This document shows, piece by piece, positions 38,757 to 49,462 of a DNA stretch of 64,000 nt; within the stretch, counting starts at the first letter, position 1, and the number at the start of each line of letters is the position of its first letter. The notes under the pieces are model-generated. The model was not told the DNA's origin. It did no database searches and saw only the letters and a list, made by a program, of their open reading frames with translations. The stretch lies in contig JANCRA010000040.1 of NCBI GenBank assembly GCA_024362935.1, positions 1,364,001 through 1,428,000 of the forward strand. The letters are read 5' to 3'. The stretch comes from Setophaga petechia. Taxonomy: Eukaryota; Chordata; Aves; Passeriformes; Parulidae. The position numbers and the translations under genes were made by a program.

Positions 38757-39146
38757 GCGTGAACAGAAAAGTCACCTATTCCCTGTCAGACTCTGCAGAT
38801 GGTTACTTCTCAGTTGACCAGTCATCAGGAATCATTATTTTGGAGCATCCACTTGATAGAGAGCTTCAGTCCTCCTATAACATCACTGTAAAGGCCTCAG
38901 ATCAAAGCATTGTGCTGACCTTATCCTCGTTTGCCACCGTTACCATTACAGTGCTGGACATTAATGACAACCCTCCCGTTTTCGAAAGAAGAGACTATCT
39001 TGTGACAGTACCTGAAGACACCTCACCTGGCACTGAGGTCCTTTCTGTTTTTGCTACAAGCCAAGACATTGGTACAAATGCTGAGATTGCCTATCTCATC
39101 AGATCAGGAAATGAGAAAGGGAAGTTCAGGATTAACTCAAAAACAG
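38757..39146 (+). CDS. FAT3: FAT-family cadherin exon: end of about EC30 and start of EC31
   Basis: This 390-nt exon is phase 1 at both ends. After the split glycine it reads [20 protein letters not shown], with the motif [13 protein letters not shown] and the linker [15 protein letters not shown]. The next repeat follows with PED (XEX-type), its DXD-type position replaced by [15 protein letters not shown], and ends at FRINSKT. The acceptor CTCCTTCAG is strong. The donor G|GTTTGT is weak and is followed 4 nt later by GTAAAG, a second possible donor that would shift the frame. The first donor is chosen because it keeps the frame into the next exon. Sequence upstream of 38,757 is open in the same frame but has no cadherin character. 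Confidence 0.94.
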
Positions 39147-41431
39147 GTTTGTAAAGTGGCTCTTACTTGCAGTGCTAAATTAAAGCATCAGAAAAACATG
39201 AATGCTTTGGGGAAGGCTCTTGGACCAAAAGACTTCCAAGGCCAGAGACTCACAGCTTGTCATTGTGTAATTAACTACACAGTTAAAAAGCAATTTTAGG
39301 TTGGAGAGTGATGTCAGCTACGGTCACACATGGCTGCCCCAGCTCAAGTGGAGAATACTTTTCTCCATTAGTAAGTCTGTCAAAGCCAATATAGATGTGA
39401 CAGCCTATTAGCCTACTGTGCAAAACACTTCTGAACACTTGTGATGTTCACTTGTTTACCAGCTGAGTATGGCCTCAACTGTCTTCCCCTTAGAAAGCAT
39501 CAGCCAGTGCTACCAGGACCTGCTAGGAGCAATTCAGTCTTAATAGGTGAGGTCCAGTGGCCACATATAGCTCATTTAGGTAGCTATATGCAGCTTCCCT
39601 GACTTAAGTTGTTCTGATTTGTCTTTTTGACTTCAGCCATGGCTTGGGTTGAGGTGTTTTTGGTTATACATCACAAATTTTAGAAGTCCACCACTGCTTT
39701 TCTATGAGAAATACCAAACAGAGGTATCGTATTTGGTATAGATGGCTCCTTTTCTCTGAATTTCTGTAGCAGGATATATTCTTCATCCTCACTGAGTTTT
39801 TATTTCATCAACTGTAACCTGTTTGTTCTGTGCCTCCTGTAGTGGATCCCCTTCTTCTCATAGCATTCAGGATGACCCGTACAAATCTGACACCTGAGTG
39901 TGAGAGCAAAGCAGTCTTGATTATAAAAGCTGAAAAGAGCACTTCTGTGGGTGCAACTGTAATAGCCAGTAACATGAAAAATCTCAAAATTATGCATTGT
40001 GTCATTTCTATAATTGTGTGCAAAAATGGCTCTCCACTCTGCGGAGGCTGCTGCCTCTCATGTAAGGGACTTAACATAACTGTGTGTTGTCTGTCATCAT
40101 CATGTTGATTAGAGCTAGAAAAATTTAAACATAAATATGCCTAGGCAGCGATACTTAACTTCACATTTGACAATGAAACCAAGGAAATAAATCAATAAAA
40201 ACCCATAATGAAACTTAATCACACAGAAAAAAAACCCCACCAAAACTAAAACTATATATTATTCATTAATGTGTGACAGCTCCATTATTATCCATTTAGA
40301 GGCAGGAGCTCAGTTTCTAGACAGCAGAGTGGTGATGTAGCATGCCTGATCAGAGCTTGAAAAATAATGTCCTTCACACCATTTATCAGTGGGACCTAAC
40401 TCTCTGCTAGCCCTTTGGAAGCTTCTCTTCAGGGCTTCTGCTTTCAGCAAGTCATGCTTAAAGGTGGAATTCATTTGGAGAGAGCCCAGACAAGATTAGG
40501 AGGAATAATCTGAGGTCTGTAAAATGTGACTTAACAGGAAAGACTGAAGGAATTAAGGCTGTTTAAGCTAGAAAAGAGAAGACATGCTGTTAGTTTTCAT
40601 GCCTATAGAAATTACCTGTGAAGAAGAGGGAAATAAACTGTAGTCCATGCCTAGTCTATAGTGAATGGGTTTAAATTACATTTGGATTACTTTGGTAAAA
40701 TTATAGGAAGAAATTCTTAGCTATAATGTATATTAAGGCCTGAAATACATTTCCTAAGAAGGTTAGGAAGCTGATATTGTTGGAGATTTGTAAGAACACT
40801 AGAAATCAGATCATTTCTGTCCTAGACGGAATCTGGGTGCATGCAGTGAATCAAGTTACAGAGAGTCTTAATTTTGGTTGTGTGGTGAAGTAACATAAAT
40901 ATTATAAACCTAGTTGAGTGGGGAAGTCTCTGTTTAATCACTTAAATGATAGACAACTGATTTCTCAGAGGTATTCATATCCTATTCATTTGTATTTAAT
41001 TCATGAGAAGTTAATTGTGTGGGAGTGAATTTCTGTTGACTTGTCAGGGCTTATTTCCAGAGTCGGCATCCAATTCTCCCAAAGGCTCTGCGAATGAGAT
41101 GGTAAATGGGTGAATATTGCCCCCACTTCTTCATCTATGATCCTCACATAATGAAAGCTATTTTCATGAGAAACCATTCATTGCCTCATGCCTTGTAAAG
41201 GGCCTTTCTGCAGAGGCAACCCAAGTGCAATTGGCATCATTCTTTAATCAAACGACAGCAGTAGAAACCTGAATAAACATTTTTATTGGATTGGGCAGTC
41301 TTACAGTTAGTGTTGTATGTATGCCATGGTGATAAATATAGCATGTTGTACTGTTTACTACAGTCAAATCCCTTGCTCTGTGGCGTCGTTTACTTTTTGC
41401 CGGCTGTTGACATTCCTCCTTTGCTTCGAAG
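39147..41431 (+). other. FAT3: Intron, 2.3 kb
   Basis: It contains an old sense CR1-like fragment (about 40,480-40,840), a small 9-bp hairpin around 39,564-39,590 (catatagct/agctatatg) and an A-rich run near 40,228. No gene recognised. The acceptor is CTTCGAAG. Confidence 0.85.
40480..40840 (+). mobile_element. Ancient CR1-like LINE fragment, sense
   Basis: 'aggctgtttaagctagaaa', 'gtgaatgggtttaaattaca', 'ttaggaagctgatattg', 'ttggagatttgtaagaacac' and 'catttctgtcctagacgg' fall in the order of an older amniote CR1 subfamily. Divergence is clearly higher than in the other CR1 copies here, suggesting an insertion from before modern birds diversified. Ends approximate. Confidence 0.6.
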
Positions 41432-41646
41432 GAGTGATTTCCATTGTCGAAGCTTTGGATTTTGAGTCGTGCAAGGACTTCTACTTAGTAGTGGAGGCAA
41501 AGGACGGGGGAACGCCCGCGCTGAGCGCGGTGACGACGGTGAACGTGAACGTGACGGACGTCAACGACAACGCGCCCACCTTCAGCCAGGCTGTCTACAG
41601 CGCCGTCATCAGCGAGGACGCGGCCGTCGGAGACTCCGTGCTCATG
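41432..41646 (+). CDS. FAT3: FAT-family cadherin exon: end of about EC31 and start of EC32, CpG-dense
   Basis: This 215-nt exon enters in phase 1 and leaves in phase 0. It encodes [20 protein letters not shown], then [19 protein letters not shown], the linker [10 protein letters not shown] and the start of the next repeat, [21 protein letters not shown], with SED as the XEX-type site. The LDFE motif replaces LDRE. Base use is unlike its neighbours: about two dozen CpGs fall within roughly 145 nt, with mainly G/C third positions, while the flanking introns are AT-rich. Another frame is also open over most of it (41,469-41,666) as a by-product of that composition. The donor is GTGAGC. Confidence 0.95.
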
Positions 41647-42410
41647 GTGAGCAGGGCCGTGGGTGACATTTAGGTGTGACGAAGCCCCTTGCCCCTAAAA
41701 AAAAAATGCTGCACTGCCTAATTATGATAATTATTACGTCTTGAGGGCCCCAAACCATTTTCTAGACAGCACTCTGTATCTGCTACTGCTCCCCAAGCTG
41801 CTGGCAGCTTCTTCCCAAAAGAAAGTAGAAGTTGTACTGAGCCTTTCTTTTTAACCCTGTAATGCTGTCAGAGAGCAATAGCATATTTTAGGTATTGCAT
41901 TTTGCTACATTACATGAGTCAGCTGGAAAGAAACAGGTTTTAATAGAAAGACAGAATTCTACTTTTCAGTGAAATACCATCAGAGTCATAGGGTTGGATA
42001 AGATCTTAAAGATCATCTAGTTCCAACCTCCATGCTATGCACAGGGACACCTTCCACTGCACCAGGCTGCTCAGAGCTCCAAATACATAGTATTTGTATA
42101 GTCTGGCATGCAGTGTGCCATCCCCAGACCTCACAATATTCTCATCTTGCAACTTGTAGATCCAGAGAGAGAGTGTTGTATGAAATATTAAGATTCAAAT
42201 ATTCTGTATGTTTTCAGACTAGAATTTTGAAAAGGCCCAAGTGAAGCCTCCTAACAAAAACCTATTGGATTGATGCTTTAGAGGTGTACAGTTCAGGTAT
42301 AAATAGTCTGATAGAATGTGAAGTTTACTTTTTGGTGTTGAGCAATTAATGTATCATACAGATCACTTGATATTTGTTTTTCTAATTTTTTATTCTTCTC
42401 TCAAAAAAAG
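41647..42410 (+). other. FAT3: Intron, 0.8 kb
   Basis: It contains a short antisense CR1 fragment (41,981-42,082) and no gene. The acceptor is unusual: the pyrimidine tract is separated from the AG by a run of seven A. Confidence 0.85.
41981..42082 (-). mobile_element. Short CR1 LINE fragment, antisense
   Basis: 'tcatagggttggataagatc', 'ttaaagatcatctagttcca', 'acagggacaccttccactgc' and 'accaggctgctcagagctcc' closely follow the antisense CR1 3' end. It is only about 100 nt long but well preserved. Confidence 0.8.
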
Positions 42411-42548
42411 TTGATAGCAGAAGATCTGGACAGTCCTCCCAATGGTCAGATTCATTTTTCCATAGTGAATGGGGATCCAGACAATGAATTTTCGGTTGAT
42501 CCTGTTTTGGGACTCGTGAAGGTTAAAAAGAAATTGGATAGAGAAAGG
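42411..42548 (+). CDS. FAT3: FAT-family cadherin exon: middle of about EC32
   Basis: This 138-nt exon is phase 0 at both ends and encodes 46 residues: [20 protein letters not shown], containing the DXD-type site in the form AEDLDS, then [20 protein letters not shown] and the LDRER motif at the end. Its donor GTAAGA is strong; the acceptor is weak (ctcaaaaaaag). Being symmetrical in phase, skipping it would keep the frame but remove the core of one EC repeat. Confidence 0.94.
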
Positions 42549-45179
42549 GTAAGACATGTGGGACTTTTTAACTTGCAATGACTTACAGATGTGCATCAAT
42601 CTCCACTCTGCTGCTAGCTTGTGTGGAAGGAGTTTCTTTTATACTCTGCAGCAATCAGCCTGAGATGCTCCAACGGGTCTTTCTAACGTTTCCCCACTTC
42701 TTTCCATGCCAGCCCTGTCCCCACTGTTTCTACACGCCAGCTGCTCTGCTGCCGCTCCCACCCTGCACCCACACATCAGCTGCATCAGAGGAGAGCAGCA
42801 GCACTGGATTTCCCCCGTGGTGCCAGCAGGAGCTGCTGCTGTGTTAATGAGCTGCCTCCTCTCCCCTGTGCGTGCAAGCGCACACGTGCAGCCGTGTGTG
42901 CAACAGAGTGGTTACAAAGTGCTCCAGATTGTGGCACCGAGCGCCGAGCTGAGACCTCAGCCATTAATTAGCGCTCTGCAAAACATGCCACTGGGGAGGG
43001 GATGTTATGAAGTGGCCAGGCTGTACCAAAAGTGAAAGAGTGCTTCATTAAATAGGTTCTGCTGCTTTGTTTGCTCACTCCATTATTCATTCAGGATTAT
43101 TTATCACCATTTTGCCATAGCTAGCAATTAGCAGCTTTTGGGAAAAGAAACAAACAAATGCAGTTGCCTGTGCTGCTAGCAGGGCAGAAGAGTGCTACGT
43201 GGCTTCAGAAATCTTGCATCACATAAGGAAATCTGTGCCTCCTGCCTCTCAGCAATGCACCCACAAAACTGGGGAAGCAGATTGCTGCCTTCAGAATATG
43301 AGCTCAGCTGGAGAAGCCCTTTACTGTAAGCAAACCTGCTTCTTAAAACAGTGGCAAAAACCCCCTTCTGTATTATCAATAAAGCAGGATTAAATTGTTT
43401 GTGTTTGGTGGTAGAATGACTTTACCACAGACTGACTAAAACGGGAGTAACAATGGCTGTGCATGTTACAAGTTGGCTGTAATAAAAGCACAGGCTGAGT
43501 TCCTTAATGTGACTTTTTCTAATTTCTGAAGTGCAGCTGAATTCAGACACACACACTTGCCCTCACAAGAGTGTGCATGTGTAATGCCAGCTGTGTTAGG
43601 TCTGCATTTTCCAAAGTTTCCCTCAGTTAAAATAAGCTGTGATATTGTCTTTTTCTTTGCTTCCTTGGCGCATTTCCTAGACACAGGTGTTTCTGACCCC
43701 TTCAGGGAAAATAATGTATGATGTTCCATCTGCTGTAGGTCCCCAAAGGTATTGCTGATTCCCAGGATTCAGTGGTTTAAGGGGACTTATTTCCAGAGCT
43801 GGAATCACACAGAGACCATGACTTTTGCCATCTACCTTTCTGGGATACATTGAAATGAAAGCAAACACAGGAAAAACAACTGGGAAAGATTCTACAAAAC
43901 TTTCTGGTTTTAGCTAGCAGTGGAAATTAAGGTTAAAAAACAGATTAATTCTCTTACTCAAGTTACTCGACTTTCCATAGTTCAGGATTCCTCTTGCCTC
44001 CTATGTCACTTTGCCCCCACCAAATCACAGTCTATCTCCTCCATACAAGCCCCCAAAAACATGGTGCCTTTTGCTTTGTCCCACATCCCAGAAGAGCCCC
44101 CTTATTTTATGTGCTCTGTCTGAGCTCCTCCCTACCACAAAAAAAGCTGTCATTTTTCAAATGTATTTAGATTTCCTTCCCTCACATGCCCTTCCCAAAA
44201 AAAGCCCCTTTAACATTATCTTGCTCCCCTCTTCAGGGGCATGCTTTTCCCCTTTCCAGCCCTGCACTGAGAGGGTGGAGCAGAGTGTTGTATCTGGCAT
44301 GTTTTGCCCTTCTCTTGCCCCGCTGTGGGAGGATTCAGGGGCAGACGTGTCAGCAGCTTTCCCTGCAGAGCAAGGGAAATGTACAGTAAAAAGCAGTTGT
44401 AAGACCTAAGGAAGCCAACATAAGGATGCAGTTCGGAAAATCCAACTGTCATCCATAAACTGTGCATAGACAGAGCTTTTGCAAGTTGTCACATATGCTC
44501 ACACCTCACACACGGGCACATATGTGTGTAGAGGGCCTGTGGATGATGCACTGAACTGCCTGCACTGCACTGCTTGTGTCTGTTGCAAAAAAGCAGACTC
44601 AAGCCCACTTATCTTCTGCAGAGTGGTGGATAATTTTCTGTTGCTACAGAGACTGTTGTCCCTCGTACTCCCAAATGTTTTCCAGTGTGTTTAAGCCAAC
44701 CGCCTGTGAACTTTTTCTTGGCTCTCCATCACCGCTTTAGAAACAGTATGTGTCAAACTGATGCTGGCTCTAATAAGCAATTTATATAATATCTTGGAAA
44801 CCAACTGTAAGATAAATAGAATCAGGTCACTTATCCCAGCAGGCACCTAGGAGAGATGGAAATGTAAGCTTACAGGACTAATGACTGAGTTCAGATATTA
44901 TCTGTCATTTATTTTCTGTCTGCCCCTTTGTTTCAGGAATGCTTTATCTGATGCAGTTATTTTAATACAATGAAGCTGTTATGTTTATTGGTAGCCTTAT
45001 AAAACAGAAGTAGCGGCACAATGTGGCAATAAACACGATAATGTTATACTAAGGGCAGGAAGGTAATGAGGCCAAACAGCTTTCCTTAGAATATGGAAGG
45101 TGGTGCATTAAATGTGAAGAACCTGGGTTAAAATTTAGGACCGTTTTCACCATGATTTATATTTTCACCTTTTTTTCAG
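42549..45179 (+). other. FAT3: Intron, 2.6 kb
   Basis: It contains a high-complexity stretch around 42,840-43,140 that may be conserved noncoding sequence. No transposon or gene recognised. Several open frames here (for example 42,706-43,035 and 44,011-44,409) are not cadherin-like and have no recognisable domain. Confidence 0.85.
42840..43140. other. Candidate conserved noncoding element / enhancer
   Basis: The stretch includes an E-box CACGTG (42,883-42,888), two homeodomain-type cores (attaattag at 42,963-42,971 and caattagc near 43,126) and a CpG-containing core (accgagcgccgagctgag). The complexity is high, there is no repeat match, and it differs in composition from the rest of the intron. 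The call rests on texture and motif density, not on alignment. Confidence 0.35.
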
Positions 45180-45323
45180 ATATCTGGTTATTCATTGGTT
45201 GTCCAGGCAAGAGACAGTGGTACCCCTCCTTTGTCTTCATCTGTGACAGTCAATGTGGACATTTCTGATGTGAACGATAACAGCCCTGTGTTTACTCCAG
45301 CTAACTACACGGCTGTAATTCAA
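45180..45323 (+). CDS. FAT3: FAT-family cadherin exon: end of about EC32 and start of EC33
   Basis: This 144-nt exon is phase 0 at both ends. It reads [20 protein letters not shown], then [20 protein letters not shown], a canonical calcium linker, then ANYTAVIQ. The acceptor is a strong CTTTTTTTCAG and the donor GTAAGT. The frame stays open past the donor to a stop at about 45,390, but that part is intron. An N-glycosylation sequon (NYT) sits in the last residues. Confidence 0.95.
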
Positions 45324-45876
45324 GTAAGTTTATCCTGCACATCAAAAACTTCTCTGAATTTTAAAATGCACGGGCATTTGGTTTCAGTTTAGTACCCTTT
45401 GATGATCTATCTGCAAAACATGTATCAAGTGATCTTATCTAAAGGAAAATATAAACAAATCTTTCTTGAGTCTTTTGGTAAATTTCTGTTTGCTGAGGCT
45501 CCTTAACCACAGCAACTGTCACACATTTTAACATTCATCCCTGCTGCACCAGGTACTCCAACCTCAAAATGTCTGCTCTGGGATAAGTTCACACTTCTTT
45601 ATACCTTGCTCTGGGTGTGAGTCTTGAGTTTTTGTCAGTCCTGATCAGACAGAGTATCAGAGAGAGCCCAGCAGGCCCTGGAGTTGTGGCGGGTACCTTC
45701 ATCCTCTGCTGCTGGGCCACGGGGCGTAAGCGGTGTCAACAAAGCTCAGCTTGTGAAATGCCAGCTTGGGCAAAGAGCATTCAGTTGAATATTCACGATA
45801 GAAAAATGTGCTATTTTATGGTTGCAATATGTATCATTTTAATCCTTTTCTTTATACGCTGTGTATATGTGTAAAG
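45324..45876 (+). other. FAT3: Intron, 0.55 kb
   Basis: This is the shortest intron in the window. No repeats or genes recognised. The acceptor region has a purine-containing stretch (gtgtatatgtgtaaag) between the pyrimidine tract and AG. Confidence 0.85.
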
Positions 45877-46074
45877 GAAAATAAACCAGTGGGCACAAGC
45901 ATTTTGCAGCTGGTAGTGACAGACAAAGACTCTTTTCACAATGGCCCCCCTTTTACCTTCACCATCCTCACTGGAAATGAAGAGGAGGAGTTTACACTGG
46001 ACCCTCATGGCGTTTTGAGGTCTGCAGTCATCTTCAAGCACATGGTCTCAACTGAGTATGTGCTCTGCGTGCAG
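45877..46074 (+). CDS. FAT3: FAT-family cadherin exon: most of about EC33
   Basis: This 198-nt exon is phase 0 at both ends and encodes 66 residues. It starts [20 protein letters not shown], giving the XEX-like and DXD-type (TDKDS) sites, continues [20 protein letters not shown] and [15 protein letters not shown], and ends EYVLCVQ. The usual LDRE motif is absent (FKHMVSTEY), so calcium coordination in this late repeat is probably reduced. Acceptor AAAG and donor GTAAGG. The open frame begins upstream of the acceptor but that part is intronic. Confidence 0.94.
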
Positions 46075-47037
46075 GTAAGGCTTGATTTTTACATTTGCAC
46101 TCTACACTGAAACAAAAAAACCTCTTAGTGGTAGGTAACCTGTACTGTCCCTGTATGGGTTGTTTTTCATGGGCTGTATCCTACGAGTAAATGCCACACA
46201 TTCCAGTTTGCAAATGCACAATGCAGAATATTTTCTTTGATGTTCTTAAACCTGGTTTCATATAAATATAAATAGGTGGCCAGCCACCTTTCCAATTTCC
46301 TCGGCATGAAATGAATTTTCTGAGCAGCGACCGTTATGGTTTAAGATTTTCATCATTTTTTTTTCTGTAGCTAAGGAAGGAAAATGAGAAAAAATGCATT
46401 ATATACATATAAATACACCCCAGAACAAGTGACTGCAAAATACTGCTTTAGGAACGAAAATAATTTCTGCTTTTAAGTCATAAATTTAATAATAAATTTT
46501 TGGAAGCCTTCCAAGAATTCATGAAATCACATTTCCAAGGTCAACTTAGCTTTTAAAGAATGTCAAAATAAGACAGGCAATAGAAGTCCAGCTCAAACTT
46601 AGCTTTAGAATAATAATTGTTGAGAAGCTTTGTAACCAGGGTAATTTTGATTGCCAAAACCTGTAAATCCAAAAGTAATTTGTCCACATTTTTCATGTCT
46701 GGCAGAGAGGATGTATTAGGGTTCAATAAATATGCAGGTCTAGGGAATGAACCTCTTCACTGAAATGAGTCATGGTCCCATAAGCTGTGTCTGAAATTCT
46801 TGCTTCCTCTACTTGCTTTGCTGGGGTTCATGTCTCTAAGCACAGCCTGTCTGTTCCTTGACAAGCACATTTAATGATGTTTACAGCAGTAGCATCCTTA
46901 GAGGCAATTGTTGGTTGCAATTCACAAAATATAGGCTCTGATGCTAACTAACAGTTCAAATCAAAGTTTTACAAGTTTGCCATTTAATATCCTTGAAACC
47001 TATTTTTTAGCCTTGTAGGGAAATAAAAAATCGTCAC

Positions 47038-47072
<35 letters not shown>

Positions 47073-48663
47073 TTCTTTCTTTTCTTTCTTTCTTTCTTTT
47101 CCTCTTTCCCTCTTTCCCTCTTTCTCTCTTTCTTTCCATGCCTTAATAGTAAAATATCCTGCTTTCTGGGTCATTTGCTAGCCAGAGTTCTAGTGTAGCC
47201 AAAACTGGGCATGAGAGTTAAATTTGAGCAGCATCCTCCAGGTTTAGAGTTCCATATATTTCATATAAATAAAATATTAGACAGACCACTATGTCTTAGA
47301 TGCACCAACATGCTCAGAAAACCATGCTGTGGGATTGTGGAGGCATGATTTCTCCCAGTATTATTTTCTTCAGGGATTTCTGCAGTGAAAACATATCTTA
47401 TAGTTTCCTGTTGTGTTTAGACCATAGAAATTTTTCTTTCCATCCATATGTGCCAGAGTGCTGCTGTCTCTTTTCCACTATCAGGTTTCTCCACTGTATG
47501 AGGTTTATTAAGAATTAATGTTAAAATAGAAAATGGAATGAGACCTAATCTCTTCTCTATGTACATGGGCATTTGTCTGCACACATATATAAAATATTTT
47601 TAAATACTCCACACAGCTCTTTTATGAGTGAAGATGAATAAATTTTAGAGTGTCTTAAAGTTACTAATGTGCTTGTAGTAGTGTCCATATTACTGTTGTC
47701 ATCCTCCCATTTTTTCCTTCAGCTTGTAAATTTTCCTGCTGTGTCCAAATACAAAGATCTTTAAACATGTCCTACATCTCTGCCTAGTGGCAGTTTAGTC
47801 TTCTGTTCTTCTCTGAAGCAAATAAATGTGTGGAGCAGTATATTGTAATAGGGACTGCAATAAAAATTTTTTCTTATTGTAGGAAAGGACCCTGATTCAA
47901 GTTTGCACACCTTTCTGTCAAGATGGCCTTGGGTTTTTTGTCAAACTTGCTCTTTGGCTGTCTATAAAAATAGTGCAAATGATGCTATAATACCTGCTCT
48001 GGGTCATCCAGTCATCTTTCCAACTGCAGTGCTGTGCTGCTCTCATATTTTATCATTTGTAACAGCACAAGCACCTATTTCATTTTTGGAGGATGATAAA
48101 TTTTATTTATGTCAAGCATGTTTCTCGGTTGCTTCAGGTAAAGAAGGACAGAATGCTGTAGAAAAATTCTGAGCTCCCTCATATCCACACAAACTAAGCA
48201 GGGTGTGGAGCGCTTGGAGCACACCAAGCAATGCAGAAGGCCGATATTTCACCGGAATTCAGTCTCTTCTCCAGGGTAGAAGTGAGCCCAAACTGTGTTT
48301 GGAGCAGAATATACCATGTTGTTGGTATATTCTCCGTTGTGAAGATGACAAGTGATAGCTGTGGGATCCTGGGAACATTTCAGTTTGAGTAATGAGACAT
48401 TCTACTGACACATTTCTCTCTGCAATCCACTTAGAGATCAGTGCTTCCCTAAAGAGTTTGTAAGTTCCCCTGCTAGAAATGGCTGAGACACTTTACATAT
48501 GTATTTGGCAAATGCATTTGAGCATTCTTTTGAGAACTTCTTTCCAAAATTACTGACGCTGTGAGAATATACATAGCAAGAAGTTATGGTTGCAGGCTGT
48601 GTTCCATGTGTGGTTTTATTTCTTTATTTTTCTTTTTTTTTTTTTTTTTCTAAATTACATTAG
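46075..48663 (+). other. FAT3: Intron, 2.6 kb
   Basis: It contains a (CTTT)n microsatellite (47,039-47,136), a short hairpin at about 48,308-48,333 (gaatatacca/tggtatattc) and a long T-rich tract directly before the acceptor (about 48,628-48,650). No gene recognised. Confidence 0.85.
47039..47136 (+). repeat. (CTTT)n microsatellite
   Basis: About 100 nt of CTTT units with TTTTC and CTCTTTCC variants at the right end, all pyrimidine on the + strand. A length of this kind is normally polymorphic. Confidence 0.95.
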
Positions 48664-49462
48664 GCAAAGGACTCTGGGAAGCCTCAGCAGGTTTCCCATA
48701 CCTATGTTCAGGTGAGGGTTATTGAGGAGAGCATTCACAAACCAACTGCCATTCCACTGGAGATTTTCATTGTCACCATGGAAGATGATTTTCCCGGGGG
48801 AGTCATTGGAAAAATTCATGCCACAGATCAGGATGTGTACGATGTCCTCACATACACCCTAAAATCAGAGCAGAAAAGTTTGTTCAAGGTCAACAGCCAT
48901 GATGGGAAGATCATTGCCCTCGGAGGGCTGGATAATGGCAAGTACATCCTGAATGTCTCCGTGAGCGATGGCCGCTTCCAGGTGCCCATTGATGTTGTGG
49001 TGCACGTGGAGCAGCTGCTGCAAGAAATGCTGCAGAACACGGTCACCATCCGCTTCGAGAATGTTTCCCCGGAAGACTTCGTGGGCCTGCACATGCACGG
49101 GTTCAGGCGCACCCTGCGCAACGCGGTGCTCTCCCAGAAGCAGGACAGCCTGCACATCATCAGCATTCAGCCGGTGGCGGGCAGCAGCCAGCTCGACATG
49201 CTGTTTGCTGTTCAGATGCACAGCGGCGGCTTCTATAAGCCTGGCTTTTTGATCCAGAAGCTTACCAATGCGAGGAGACACTTGGAAAATGTGATTCGTA
49301 TTTCTGCTATCTTGGAGAAGAATTGCTCTGGACTGGATTGTCAGGAACAACACTGTGAGCAAAGTCTGTCTATTGATTCACATTCCCTGATGACTTACAG
49401 CACGGCGCGAATTAGTTTTGTGTGCCCCCGCTTTTACAGGAATGTGCGCTGCATGTGCAATG
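48664..49462 (+). CDS. FAT3: FAT-family cadherin exon: last EC repeat (about EC34) and the conserved region before the EGF domain
   Basis: This 799-nt exon enters in phase 0 and leaves in phase 1. It first completes the preceding repeat ([20 protein letters not shown]), without a DXNDN linker. The last EC follows, from about [20 protein letters not shown] to VVHVEQLLQ. The remaining 150 or so residues are the family-specific region between the ECs and the EGFs. They contain [41 protein letters not shown] and [15 protein letters not shown], with several cysteines likely paired as disulphides. This region is highly conserved between FAT1 and FAT3 and gives the strongest family evidence. The acceptor is a long T tract plus TAG and the donor is GTGAGT. 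The frame stays open for 194 nt past the donor. Confidence 0.97.

Noticed and set aside
41469..41666. Second plus-strand frame open across the CpG-dense exon
   Set aside because: It gives an Arg/Gly/Asp-rich low-complexity peptide expected from the base composition. The cadherin frame is clearly the real one.
47039..47136. Repeat tract considered as a CRISPR-like or functional array
   Set aside because: It is a simple CTTT microsatellite with no unique spacers, in a vertebrate intron.
48865..49362. 165-codon minus-strand open frame opposite the last EC exon
   Set aside because: It is fully antisense to conserved FAT coding sequence and has no recognisable motif. Its length comes from the GC-rich codon use of the sense strand.
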